The notes under the pieces were generated by a model that was given only the letters and a program-made list of their open reading frames with translations, was not told the DNA's origin and ran no database searches. Shown in pieces: positions 34,689 to 43,224 of a DNA stretch of 64,000 nt; position 1 is the first letter of the stretch, and every line of letters begins with the position of its first letter. The DNA is from LLD-282 sp964395835 (GTDB lineage: Bacteria > Pseudomonadota > Gammaproteobacteria > Berkiellales > Berkiellaceae), in assembly GCA_964395835.1 (NCBI GenBank), contig CAYNBJ010000005.1:43710-107709 (forward strand), written 5' to 3'. The position numbers and the translations under genes were made by a program.

Positions 34689-35426
34689 ATGTTATTGTTT
34701 GTTCATGATTCACTCGCACCCTCACAAAAAATTGGACTTTCTGTTCAACAAACCCAACATCTAAAAGCACGAAGAATTTTAATACAAGATCAGCAAGTCG
34801 TGCTTTGTAATGGATCTGTTTCTGCAATAGGAAAAATAGAAATTCTAAAAAAATCCATTTGTGTTCATATCACCCATACAGAACCCTTGGCTCCTTGGAC
34901 TGGGCCTCAACTCTCACTTTATATCTCAGTGATTAAACCAGATCGCATGGGTTGGCTCATTGAAAAAGCAACCGAACTCGGCGTATATCAAATTATCCCT
35001 GTTCAAGCTGAGAGATCTCAAAAAATCTACTGCTCAGAAAAAAATATCGAGCACTATAATCAGGTTGTGATTGCTGCATGCACACAATCAGAAAGAAAGC
35101 ATCTGATGAAAATTCCTAAAACCATAGACTCACTCGACATCGCCCTATCGCATGCTCAACAAGCGAATCTGAATGTGTTTAGCGGGCTTATTGCCGGATC
35201 GAGTCAGGGCGCAACTAACAAAAACATGCTCCCTCTTATCTTAGGCAATCCACAAAAAATGGCTTTATTTATAGGCCCAGAAGGTGGTTGGTCTGCTAGA
35301 GAACAGGCTCTTTTGGAAAAGAGCACGCAAGCACTCTCCTATCCTTTTGGAATTTTGAGAACAGAAACAGCGAGTCTTGCTCTAACGAGCTGGTTGATGG
35401 GGTTAGCAAGTCACTGTCGAGATTAG
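34689..35426 (+). CDS. rsmE: 16S rRNA (uracil-N3)-methyltransferase RsmE
   Basis: RsmE methylates U1498 of 16S rRNA. The 245-residue SPOUT-type protein has an N-terminal PUA-like part, KPDRMGWLIEKATELGV (about residue 77), and the knot region LFIGPEGGWSAREQ (about 195). LRTETASLALTSWLMG closes it. It starts directly after prmC with no gap. Confidence 0.94.
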   Translation: MLLFVHDSLAPSQKIGLSVQQTQHLKARRILIQDQQVVLCNGSVSAIGKIEILKKSICVHITHTEPLAPWTGPQLSLYISVIKPDRMGWLIEKATELGVYQIIPVQAERSQKIYCSEKNIEHYNQVVIAACTQSERKHLMKIPKTIDSLDIALSHAQQANLNVFSGLIAGSSQGATNKNMLPLILGNPQKMALFIGPEGGWSAREQALLEKSTQALSYPFGILRTETASLALTSWLMGLASHCRD

Positions 35427-35495
35427 AAATTTTCATAAAAGTCTCCAAAGTGCTCTTATAACAGCAAAAAACCACTGAGAACGCGCATAAAAAGA

Positions 35496-35525
35496 TTGAC
35501 TTCTCCCTATGTCTTAGTTCACAAT
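35496..35525 (+). promoter_or_regulatory. Promoter of tRNA-Phe
   Basis: TTGACT (35496-35501) and CACAAT (35520-35525) are spaced by 18 bases and end 10 bases before the mature tRNA. Both boxes are close to consensus. Confidence 0.6.
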
Positions 35526-35535
35526 ATTAAAAGTA

Positions 35536-35608
<73 letters not shown>

Positions 35609-35748
35609 ACTTTACAAAGATCAAAAACACACAAAATCTCATTTTTCTTTTTCTCATTAATCGCGTTTTCAATTAAAAAATATTTTTTCATTTTTATTAT
35701 CATTTTTATTGTATATTATGAATTAGGTTTCTCTTTATTTTGATATCG

Positions 35749-36303
35749 ATGATTTACGCATTGCTTTATTTTCTCTCTTATCTCTTTCTGTTACCATTTT
35801 TTATTCGAATTCTCTTTCGATTTCACCGTATTTCTTTGGGACACCCGCTCTCTTTTTTAATCATGCAAATCACAAACCCTTTCTTGTTCAGATTGACGCA
35901 TTTTTTTCCCTCTTCTCTCTATTGGGATAAAGCAGCTACGATTTTTTCTTTTGGTGTTCTCTTTTTAATGAATCAATTACGTTTATTAAATCACAATCAC
36001 GCATTTTTAGAAGTGATCTTCGTTGTGAGTTTATTAGATTGGCTCAATCGCATTTTGATTATTTATTTATCGATGAGTTTATTGAAAGCCTGCATACGCT
36101 TTGTAAATATTGCCCCCTCTTTGGAATCCATTATTGATCATTTTACCCTTAATGCTATCCAAACAATCAGTGCTGTTTTATATCATGTTGCATTTATCCC
36201 TAAAGTTGCCCGTGCGTCTCTCGGATTAGGCTTATGGATTATCTGTTTAGCAAGTATTCATCTGCTTTTTGAGCAATGGATTCTTGTAAGGCTCATTGCA
36301 TGA
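35749..36303 (+). CDS. yggT: YggT-family membrane protein
   Basis: The 184-residue, very hydrophobic protein has about four to five membrane helices in two similar halves, matching the YggT/YCF19 family in size. Each half carries the family-like pattern of a helix with FxxRxxxRF (FFIRILFRFHRI) and a later NPF or NIAP turn. YggT is linked to osmotic protection and membrane organisation but lacks a defined activity. ATG 35749 is chosen; a TTG three codons earlier is possible. The gene overlaps the hydrolase start by 4 bases, and hemW follows, recalling the E. coli yggT-hemW neighbourhood. Confidence 0.7.
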   Translation: MIYALLYFLSYLFLLPFFIRILFRFHRISLGHPLSFLIMQITNPFLFRLTHFFPSSLYWDKAATIFSFGVLFLMNQLRLLNHNHAFLEVIFVVSLLDWLNRILIIYLSMSLLKACIRFVNIAPSLESIIDHFTLNAIQTISAVLYHVAFIPKVARASLGLGLWIICLASIHLLFEQWILVRLIA

Positions 36304-37163
36304 TCTATAAAACTCATCACTATAGCAAAGACAGAAGTCTTTGCACCCTGCAAACTACAGACCCCTCTGAGGAACGCATTTTATGTATTCATGGATGGCT
36401 GGATAACCATGCGTCTTTCTTGCCTTTAATCACCTTAGCTCCAAAATGGCCATGGATGAGCATAGATCTTCCAGGTCACGGACAAAGTCCTTGGCTCAGC
36501 AGTGAGAACTTTTATAGCTTTGAAAATTATCTTTGTGATTTAGCCTTAGTCTTGGAGAGCCTGTCTCAATACAAAATTCATCTGGTTGGACATTCTATGG
36601 GCGCTGCTTTAGTCTCAATCTTAGCTGGCTTATATCCAGATAAAATTCAAAGTGTTGTCCTACTAGACGGTCTGGGCCCCTTAGTTTCCACTCTAGATAT
36701 GACCTGCGAACAATTTCGCATGGGCATACAAGCTTATCTGAATCCGCGTAAGCCTCGCATCCATGATAGCCTGGAAGCTCTCGCGCAAGCCAGACAAAAA
36801 AAACATCTCATTTCTATCGAGGCTTGTCGGCTCTTGGCTGTACATGGCTCATACTATCAATCGAAAAAATGGCATTGGTCTTTCGATCCAAAACTTTTAG
36901 GAATCGCTCCATTTCAGATGAATCAGCACACAGTCTTAGAAATTTTAAAAGAAGTCAGATGCCCTGTTCTTTTCATTAAGCCTCAGTCAGGTTATCCTTA
37001 CCAAGAACACATTCTCAATGAACGAATCGGCTGCTTAAAGACGTTTTCCACAATCTCTATTGCAGGGGGACACCACGCCCATATGGACAATCCCAAAAAA
37101 ATCCTAGATGCTATAAGCTCCTTTTATCGAGCACATGCTTCCACACACACATTTTCTTTATGA
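36300..37163 (+). CDS. Alpha/beta-fold hydrolase
   Basis: The 287-residue protein shows the alpha/beta-hydrolase plan: oxyanion-hole IHGWLDNHASF (about residue 30), nucleophile elbow LVGHSMGAAL (Ser about 99), and a C-terminal catalytic His in GGHHAHMDNP. Esterase or thioesterase activity is likely, with unknown substrate. The ATG at 36300 overlaps the yggT stop and the end overlaps hemW, so it is translated in the same unit. Confidence 0.85.
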   Translation: MIYKTHHYSKDRSLCTLQTTDPSEERILCIHGWLDNHASFLPLITLAPKWPWMSIDLPGHGQSPWLSSENFYSFENYLCDLALVLESLSQYKIHLVGHSMGAALVSILAGLYPDKIQSVVLLDGLGPLVSTLDMTCEQFRMGIQAYLNPRKPRIHDSLEALAQARQKKHLISIEACRLLAVHGSYYQSKKWHWSFDPKLLGIAPFQMNQHTVLEILKEVRCPVLFIKPQSGYPYQEHILNERIGCLKTFSTISIAGGHHAHMDNPKKILDAISSFYRAHASTHTFSL

Positions 37164-38332
37164 ATCCAATCGGTCTTTACATTCACAGTCCATGGTGTTG
37201 GCAAAAATGCCCCTATTGCGACTTCAACGCTTATAGAAAACCTGAGCTCAAAGAGGACCTCTCCTTACAATCGCTCCTATATTTAAAAGCGCTTAAAAGA
37301 GATTTAACTCAGTCCTTAGTCCATTTCCCCTTTATAAAAAAATTTCAAAGTGTCTATTTAGGTGGCGGCACACCCTCTCTAATGGAACCTCAGCGATACT
37401 GGAAGGAAATTTTTGATTTTTTAAATGCTCATGCTCTTTTAAAGACAGATTCGGAAGTGACGATGGAGCTCTCACCTAAAACCAGTCTAGATTTTGTAGA
37501 TCAATTTATTGAATTAGGAGTGAATCGCTTTTCTGTCGGGGTGCAAAGCTTCAATCCAAAAATTTTAAAACGTCTTGGACGTGAGCACAGCGAAACACAA
37601 AGTCACGCTCTTTTAAATCATCTAAAAAAATATCCAAATATTCGTGTGAATATCGATTTGATTTATGGGTTAGCCGAACAAACACCTCAAGATGTGCATG
37701 ATGATTTAAAAGAAGCACTCGGATTTGGATTTACACATTTGTCTTGGTATGAATTGATGATTGAGCCCAATACAATCTTTGCAAAATTTCCTGAATATAA
37801 AGCCAATGAAGCTCTTTTAGAAGAACAAGAATCAGTCAGTGCTGCATTATTGAGCGAATGGGAACACTACGAAGTATCAGCATATTCTCTAAAAAAAGAC
37901 TATAGTCAACATAATGTATTATATTGGACTTATGGCGACTATCTCGGCGTCGGCGCTGGCGCGCATTCTAAAATCACTGCAAAACCATACTCCCTTCCTT
38001 TGCGCTTCCATAAAACACGCTACCCTCAGAATTATATCAGCTCTCCCAAAAGCATTTGGGATGATCAACAAAATATTGCTTTAGATTATCTGTTAGGACG
38101 TTTGCGTTTATTTCGGCCCATTACACTCACAGAACTCCGCTCTCATCGGATGGATCGCTTTTTGATTTGGTCTTGGATGCAAGAAATACATTCAAATTTA
38201 CCAGGCTGCTTCCACTATGATGCAGAGCAAAATGCTTTTTGCCTTCTCCCTTTAGGACAGCGATCACTGAGTACATTATTAGAACATTTTGAAAACTTTC
38301 AAAAAAAAACACTCACTACTCGCCCTTTGTAA
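37160..38332 (+). CDS. hemW: Radical-SAM haem chaperone HemW
   Basis: The 390-residue protein has the radical-SAM cluster CPYCDF preceded by CWQK (CWQKCPYC), about residue 13-20. YLGGGTPSLM, ELSPKT and SVGVQSFNPKILKRLGR follow in order. HemW binds haem and delivers it to respiratory proteins; it is not a coproporphyrinogen oxidase because it lacks the extra cysteine of HemN (CxxxCxxC followed by F, not C). This fits with the cytochrome oxidase cluster in the window. Its 3' end overlaps the convergent unknown gene by 17 bases. Confidence 0.92.
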   Translation: MNPIGLYIHSPWCWQKCPYCDFNAYRKPELKEDLSLQSLLYLKALKRDLTQSLVHFPFIKKFQSVYLGGGTPSLMEPQRYWKEIFDFLNAHALLKTDSEVTMELSPKTSLDFVDQFIELGVNRFSVGVQSFNPKILKRLGREHSETQSHALLNHLKKYPNIRVNIDLIYGLAEQTPQDVHDDLKEALGFGFTHLSWYELMIEPNTIFAKFPEYKANEALLEEQESVSAALLSEWEHYEVSAYSLKKDYSQHNVLYWTYGDYLGVGAGAHSKITAKPYSLPLRFHKTRYPQNYISSPKSIWDDQQNIALDYLLGRLRLFRPITLTELRSHRMDRFLIWSWMQEIHSNLPGCFHYDAEQNAFCLLPLGQRSLSTLLEHFENFQKKTLTTRPL

Positions 38333-39380
38333 TGCTCACTCTGTGTTGTGGTGCTTCTTTCGATAAATCTCGCACTAAAGAAGCCTGCAGGTGCGGGAAT
38401 TTCACGTCCCCTATGTGTTCGGGACTGACCATCTGTTGCAGTGCTTGTGATGGGAAAAAATCGGTCAGCACAGCCTGAATTTGTGCCCTACTCATCCCAC
38501 CAGTATTTGGGTGGTAAATTGTCCCCATTATTTGAATTATCGCTGCATACATGCCTTCTTCGCTTCTAACAAGATTCACATATTCGTTTTTTTTATTTTT
38601 GAACTGTTCCAAAGTTGCTTGAACCTTGCTGTCAAAAAACGAGAGCAATCTATACCATGGATTGGAAAGAGCCTTATTGATCTTTTCGATCGTCTCGAGC
38701 CGCTGTCCATAAGTCAACTGAGCAAAATCCTCTTGATCAGGTGCCATTTTCTTAAACGAGCTGGGACACAATGCACCATTGAAACCCATAATAAATTTTT
38801 TTTCTGTAAGCAAGGCGGCCGATATTGTCGAACTTTTTGTATATGCCTCTCGATAAACCGCATACTGATTTTTAAACGTCTTAAATTTCTCATTCAATGG
38901 CTCATTCATCAATGGCTTCTGGGAATCACCTATTTTTTCTGTGGGCAAACCTGGAATCACTTGTTTGATATTGTTTGCATAATTCAAAGGTTCTGCTGTT
39001 GAGAGCATCGCCAATCCAAGCAACGCAGTGATCTGCATTTTCCTGTCCTCAGAAAGAGGCGTGGCATTCTGATCCTTTTGGGGACTTGCCAATTGAATAT
39101 GAACGATTTTCAGATAAGAAACAATTTGCATCCTTGCGTTCGCACACGCATCTTGATAGTCCTTCTCTGTCCAATCTGACAACGGTATTTTGGCTAGAAG
39201 ATTTGAGATAAGGAGTAAGGAACTTTGTATTGCTCGCTCGATTTTTGCTCCATCAGATTCAGTCAAACGAATATTTGGTGAGTCTATCGCTTTTTTAATC
39301 TCCTTGAGGCTCGCCACAACATCATCCAAGCGCAGTACATCCAAAGCCTGAGTTACCCAAGCGCTTCTACTGATTTCCAC
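38316..39380 (-). CDS. Unrecognised helical protein
   Basis: I do not recognise this 354-residue protein. It appears fully helical and soluble, with alternating charged/hydrophobic stretches (LDVLRLDDVVASLKEIKKAI; VQATLEQFKNKKNEYVNLV), no signal peptide, membrane segment or catalytic motif. Its base composition looks somewhat richer in G+C than its neighbours. The start is GTG at 39380. It lies between convergent hemW and the yqgE-ruvX pair. An acquired or host-interaction gene is possible, without direct evidence. Confidence 0.7.
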   Translation of the reverse strand: MEISRSAWVTQALDVLRLDDVVASLKEIKKAIDSPNIRLTESDGAKIERAIQSSLLLISNLLAKIPLSDWTEKDYQDACANARMQIVSYLKIVHIQLASPQKDQNATPLSEDRKMQITALLGLAMLSTAEPLNYANNIKQVIPGLPTEKIGDSQKPLMNEPLNEKFKTFKNQYAVYREAYTKSSTISAALLTEKKFIMGFNGALCPSSFKKMAPDQEDFAQLTYGQRLETIEKINKALSNPWYRLLSFFDSKVQATLEQFKNKKNEYVNLVRSEEGMYAAIIQIMGTIYHPNTGGMSRAQIQAVLTDFFPSQALQQMVSPEHIGDVKFPHLQASLVRDLSKEAPQHRVSITKGE

Positions 39381-39410
39381 AGAAATATTTCCAAGTTTAA
39401 TCCCTACTTA

Positions 39411-39815
39411 CTAGATAGGATCAAATTGAGAAAAATAAAAATAATTTTCTAAAATTAAAGTTGCAGCGATGGAATCTCGACTATATCCCGCTCCCCGACT
39501 ACTTTTACATACAGAGTTCGCTTCTTGCGAAGATCCTTCTTCACTCCATGAGAGAACAAGAATGTTCGGGTACTGTTCTTTGAAAAAGCTTCGAATCTGC
39601 TCAATATAAGCCAAGAGAGTACTATTGCTCTCGCGATATCCTGGATCGCCTAAAATCACTTTTTGTATTTGCCATGTTGTAATGAGCTTAGAGAGGTCAT
39701 GATAATGCCTCGAACGGTCCAGCAAAGGTGCTAATGGGCGTGGACTTTTCGTAAAAGATGAACCTAATGCGGCTCCTATTTTTTTTGTTCCAATATCTAA
39801 AGCTAAAATATTCAT
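39411..39815 (-). CDS. ruvX: Putative Holliday junction resolvase / pre-16S rRNA nuclease RuvX (YqgF)
   Basis: The 134-residue RNase H-fold protein begins LALDIGTKKIGAALG, the YqgF signature with the catalytic Asp. VILGDPGYRESN and LSWSEEGSSQEAN follow, the latter with the second acidic position, then the final RGAGYSRDSIAATLILENY. YqgF is implicated in 16S rRNA 5' processing. It begins three bases after yqgE ends, the standard gammaproteobacterial pair. Confidence 0.9.
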   Translation of the reverse strand: MNILALDIGTKKIGAALGSSFTKSPRPLAPLLDRSRHYHDLSKLITTWQIQKVILGDPGYRESNSTLLAYIEQIRSFFKEQYPNILVLSWSEEGSSQEANSVCKSSRGAGYSRDSIAATLILENYFYFSQFDPI

Positions 39816-39817
39816 TG

Positions 39818-40375
39818 TTAATGCTGCAATAAGACCCCCGGATCAACGCAACCCATCTGCTCAGGCACAAATCCGCGATGCTTATACGACTCAATCCAAA
39901 GCTGCTCTGGTTGCTCCAGAAAGAGCAAAGAGGTTTTGTAATCTGATAAGACCCAATAATCTTGAGAAATCTCATACTCTAATTGATTCGGCTGCCAATA
40001 GACATATCCAACAAAAACACGATACAAATCCTGAGGAATTGAAATCAAATCTTCTAAAATATCATTTGTTGTCGTTAAAAAGAGATCTGAAGCTAATTGA
40101 GAAGTCCCCTTCCAATATTGACCTAAATGCTTATGTAATACAAAACCACGATCTTCACTTTGCACCGGACCACCCCAAAAAACACTTGGCATTTGATAAA
40201 AAAATGGTGAGGTGGGATTTTTAATCACCTGATCCAGGGTCATAGACAAAGGTTTATTGATCACAAGACCAAAAGCTCCCTGCTCAGAATGCTCGCAAAG
40301 ATAAATCACACTCTGGGAAAAGGGACTTTCTTGATGACGGGAAGTTGATAACAGAAAACTGTGCCTATAGTTCAT
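39818..40375 (-). CDS. yqgE: UPF0301/AlgH-family protein YqgE
   Basis: The 185-residue protein matches YqgE: FLLSTSRHQESPFSQSVIYLCEHSEQGAFGLVINKPL at the N-terminus is the family's opening block, here seen in consecutive parts. VFWGGPVQSEDRGFVLH (about residue 65) and the GYVYWQPNQLEYEIS block follow. Its biochemical role is unknown. ATG 40375 is chosen because GGAG lies 9 bases before it; a TTG five codons upstream is also in frame. It is paired with ruvX. Confidence 0.9.
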   Translation of the reverse strand: MNYRHSFLLSTSRHQESPFSQSVIYLCEHSEQGAFGLVINKPLSMTLDQVIKNPTSPFFYQMPSVFWGGPVQSEDRGFVLHKHLGQYWKGTSQLASDLFLTTTNDILEDLISIPQDLYRVFVGYVYWQPNQLEYEISQDYWVLSDYKTSLLFLEQPEQLWIESYKHRGFVPEQMGCVDPGVLLQH

Positions 40376-40761
40376 CAGCTTTTGCTCCAAAATAAGATAT
40401 TTTCAGTGTAGTTGATAGTTCTGATTTCAAAGATTTCAAAATAAATTCAGATTGTTGATTTATTAAAATATTTTAAAAATGATTGAGAAGAAAGTAAAGA
40501 AAAATAAGAAAATCACCAGATGCCCTTATCCAAACTTTTTTCATGTTCGCAATCTGTATTTCTTCGGCTGTGATTTTAGCATGCATCTGCAAAAACTCTC
40601 ATACTACTCATATAAATGAGAAATATATTAATAGGTTATCTCGATGATTTTGTCTTCAGAAGTCTTTCTGTTTGTGTTTGGGTGTGCTAAAATGGGAGCG
40701 TTATTTTTGGGCCAATATGGTTCATTTTTCACTTGAATTAACTTACACAAGGATTTTAGCG
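40376..40761. other. Gene-free region between divergent yqgE and rplS
   Basis: No plausible coding frame is seen. For rplS, TAAAAT at 40688-40693 preceded by TGC makes an extended -10 element, giving a leader of roughly 60 bases; the -35 region (TTTCTG) is weak. A small hairpin CTCAT/ATGAG lies at 40607-40620 and a direct repeat TTTCAAA occurs twice near 40430. Nothing else stands out. Confidence 0.4.
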
Positions 40762-41106
40762 ATGAATCTCGTACAAGAAATAGAAAAAAAATATCTTCGC
40801 TCCAATCATCCTCAATTTAAAGTTGGAGATGAAATTGAAGTGAGCATGAAAATCGAAGAAGGTCGATTTCAACTTTTTCGCGGTGTCTTAATTGCCCGTA
40901 AAAATCGCTCTGTCCGCTCAAGCATCACTGTGCGTAAAGTCACACAGGGTGTTGCTGTTGAGAAAGTCTTCCCTTTGCACAGTCCACTCATTACCATTAC
41001 ACGTATGAAAAAAGGTCTTGTACGTCGTGCAAAACTTTATTATCTACGTAACCTTGCTGGTCGTGCCGCACGTATTAAAGAAGACGTTCGCAAGGATAAA
41101 GTATAA
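40762..41106 (+). CDS. rplS: 50S ribosomal protein L19
   Basis: L19 lies at the 30S-50S interface. The 114-residue protein has FKVGDEIEVSMKIEEGRFQLFRGV and the later SITVRKVTQGVAVEKVFPLHSP, both typical, and ends with a basic tail. ATG 40762 has AAGGA 9 bases upstream; the frame upstream to 40672 has no homology. In most bacteria rplS is the last gene of rpsP-rimM-trmD-rplS; here it is alone, about 13.5 kb from that operon. It overlaps the convergent SURF1 gene by 32 bases. Confidence 0.96.
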   Translation: MNLVQEIEKKYLRSNHPQFKVGDEIEVSMKIEEGRFQLFRGVLIARKNRSVRSSITVRKVTQGVAVEKVFPLHSPLITITRMKKGLVRRAKLYYLRNLAGRAARIKEDVRKDKV

Positions 41107-41578
41107 ATTTTCGAGCATACCACAGAGAAATGAGACTCAAAATCATCCATTGGACACTGTATCCATAGTGTCTCATTTTTCTGGACGCTCGCACATGCTC
41201 ACTCCATCTTTTCTTTAAAACATGAGCATTCATCACTCTACCTGCTTCAAAAACAGTTTCAAACGAACCATCATCTAGCTCGCTTTTTTCATCAAAGAAA
41301 GAAATCCAAGCCATATTCCCAAAAACATACTCACCTTCTAAGGGGAGTGGGACTAAGAAACGGCCATTTTGGTTTGCTGCTAATGCATATTGATAATATT
41401 GCCCCTCCCATGCTACAGAATTGATTAATACCAAAGTTCGAGCATGAATCACCTGTTGATCTCTAACAGAGACCTGCTGAGCTCTGCAGTACTGCCAATA
41501 ACTCAAGGCAAATCCCAACAGACCTAAAAGAATAAAAAAAAGACCTTGAACTGTATTTTTTATATTTTTTTTATACAC
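41075..41578 (-). CDS. SURF1-family cytochrome oxidase assembly protein, short
   Basis: The 167-residue protein has the SURF1 plan: an N-terminal membrane helix followed by WQYCRAQQ, a periplasmic part, and the C-terminal YGYSVQWMILSLISLW, the family's HxxYAxQWF-like block with the second helix. SURF1 helps insert haem a3 into subunit I. Typical members have about 230-250 residues, so roughly a third of the periplasmic region is missing here (EGQYYQ... to NGRFLVPL looks shortened). Start is GTG 41578. Genes cox15 and cyoE, which usually follow, are not in the window. Confidence 0.8.
   Translation of the reverse strand: MYKKNIKNTVQGLFFILLGLLGFALSYWQYCRAQQVSVRDQQVIHARTLVLINSVAWEGQYYQYALAANQNGRFLVPLPLEGEYVFGNMAWISFFDEKSELDDGSFETVFEAGRVMNAHVLKKRWSEHVRASRKMRHYGYSVQWMILSLISLWYARKFILYPCERLL
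41153..41181 (+). terminator. Terminator of rplS, inside the SURF1 gene
   Basis: GACACT and AGTGTC form a 6-base stem with an 8-base loop, followed by TCATTTTTC, about 47 bases after the rplS stop. The site lies on the opposite strand within the 3' part of the SURF1 coding sequence. Confidence 0.55.
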
Positions 41579-41607
41579 TCAGAACAGGCCCCCCTCTTGA
41601 GTCCACA

Positions 41608-41799
41608 ATGCCTTTAAATTTTTTTATATTGTTATGTTGTTTATCTTTCAGTACACGATATCTCTTTTTGTCTTTTTACAATTTATTATCTAGAAAAGAA
41701 GACCGAACTGCAAAAATAGGCCCCCTTCTTGTGAAACGATGGATCTGGTCTATCAGTGGTCTCATAGCATGTCTCTTGTGCAGATATATCTATCTTTAA
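41608..41799 (+). CDS. DUF2909-like twin-transmembrane protein
   Basis: The 63-residue protein has two membrane helices separated by a basic loop (RKEDRTAKIGPLLVKRW), the form of the small DUF2909 'twin transmembrane' proteins found between cox subunit III and SURF1 in gammaproteobacteria. It runs opposite to the cox genes, and its stop overlaps the end of ctaE by 4 bases. The role is unknown, presumably in oxidase assembly or stability. Position and shape together make a chance frame unlikely. Confidence 0.7.
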   Translation: MPLNFFILLCCLSFSTRYLFLSFYNLLSRKEDRTAKIGPLLVKRWIWSISGLIACLLCRYIYL

Positions 41800-42680
41800 A
41801 GACAATAGACACAGATAAACACAAACCACCAAACAACATCAACAAAATGCCAATACCAAGATGCAGCTTCAAAAGCAAAATGTGATTGCCCTTCAAAATG
41901 ACCTTTAAAAGTTCGCACAGCAATCACACTCAAAAAAATCGTTCCTATACACACATGCAATCCATGAAACCCTGTAATAAAATAAAACAAACTTCCATAA
42001 ATCCCACTTGAAAGATACAAGCCTAAGTGGCCCATAGCGTGATAATACTCCTGATATTGAAAGTATAAAAACAAAATCCCAGAAAAAATTGTGAGCATTT
42101 GCCAAAAAAAGGATTGCCATCTCTTCGCTTTCTCGAGACACAGATGAGCCTGTGTCAATGTTAAGGCACTCAGGGCAAGAATGAGGGTATTATATAAAGG
42201 CAAGCCCCATGGACTTACAAAACCCTGCGAACCAGGAAAGATATTGGGCTGCGGATTGTTTAATAGTGGCCATCCACCTGAAAAATGAGGATATAAAAAA
42301 TGCTGTGTAAAAATTGCATATCCATTCTGTGCGCTCAATAATGGAATGCTATACCACCTCACATAAGCAAGCGCGCCTAAAAGAGCGCAAAAAAATGCCA
42401 CTTCTGTGACAATAAACCAAAACATAGATAAACGAAAAGTCCGATCTAATTGCGAACTATACAGGCCAGACGCGGATTCATGAGACACATCCCCCGTCCA
42501 GCCATAAAATAACACGGCCAATCCTACACCAGATAAGAGCAGCCCAATATATCCAGCAGGCACATTATTATGCAGAATCAGAATAATGCTCACTGCCATG
42601 AGAACTCCCACACACGATCCAAAAATAGGCCAGGGACTACTCTGTGGGACATAGTATTTATTCGAACGAGAGTCTTTCAT
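41796..42680 (-). CDS. ctaE: Cytochrome c oxidase subunit III
   Basis: This 294-residue membrane protein has seven predicted helices. Subunit III marks include WFIVTEVAFFCALLGALAY (with the conserved Glu) and the C-terminal GFHGLHVCIGTIFL and WYWHFVDVVWWFVFICVY. It supports proton uptake and stability of the aa3 oxidase in the inner membrane. It is fourth in the ctaC-ctaD-ctaG-ctaE order and ends against the opposing DUF2909-like gene. Confidence 0.95.
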   Translation of the reverse strand: MKDSRSNKYYVPQSSPWPIFGSCVGVLMAVSIILILHNNVPAGYIGLLLSGVGLAVLFYGWTGDVSHESASGLYSSQLDRTFRLSMFWFIVTEVAFFCALLGALAYVRWYSIPLLSAQNGYAIFTQHFLYPHFSGGWPLLNNPQPNIFPGSQGFVSPWGLPLYNTLILALSALTLTQAHLCLEKAKRWQSFFWQMLTIFSGILFLYFQYQEYYHAMGHLGLYLSSGIYGSLFYFITGFHGLHVCIGTIFLSVIAVRTFKGHFEGQSHFAFEAASWYWHFVDVVWWFVFICVYCL

Positions 42681-42694
42681 GATGCATCCTTATT

Positions 42695-43222
42695 CTATTG
42701 CTCTTGTATTTCAAATAACGCGTAAGATAAAGAGATTGTCTGAATATAAGATGGCAACGAAGGATTCATGACAATTTTCAATGGTAAAATACGATGCTCA
42801 TAGGGTCCTAATGGTTGCTGTTGAAAGCAAAAACACTCAAGCTTTCTAATATAATTCGAAGCTAAAGGTGGCGCCATAGACGGAATTGCCTGTAAAACAT
42901 ATGCTTTATCTGAGCGATTAACTAAATGATAGTATAAAGTATAAACCTCACCGGGATGGATAGGTAAATATGATGTTGAAGGATAAAAATCAATCTTACG
43001 ACGTTTATCTGGATTGGCTAAAAACTGCATGCTCAACGTTCGCTGCATATCGATCAAATATTGTTCATCTTGGTACGGCCTCAAAGCCCTACCATCTAAA
43101 CCAGTCTTTTGACAAATCACACGATAAAGCCATGGCGAGCATCCAGCAAAAAAAATCATTAATATGATTAATCCGATAAGATAGAGAAGAACTGTGCGAT
43201 CAGAATTCTTCACAAATGACAT
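42695..43222 (-). CDS. ctaG: Cytochrome oxidase copper chaperone CtaG/Cox11
   Basis: The 175-residue protein has one N-terminal membrane helix (LLYLIGLIILMIFFAGCSPWLYRV) and a periplasmic immunoglobulin-like domain carrying the copper motif CFCFQQQPL (about residue 132). GEVYTLYYHLVNRSD also matches the family. Cox11/CtaG inserts CuB into subunit I. It sits between ctaD and ctaE, with start and stop within a few bases of its neighbours. Confidence 0.92.
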   Translation of the reverse strand: MSFVKNSDRTVLLYLIGLIILMIFFAGCSPWLYRVICQKTGLDGRALRPYQDEQYLIDMQRTLSMQFLANPDKRRKIDFYPSTSYLPIHPGEVYTLYYHLVNRSDKAYVLQAIPSMAPPLASNYIRKLECFCFQQQPLGPYEHRILPLKIVMNPSLPSYIQTISLSYALFEIQEQ

Positions 43223-43224
43223 TG

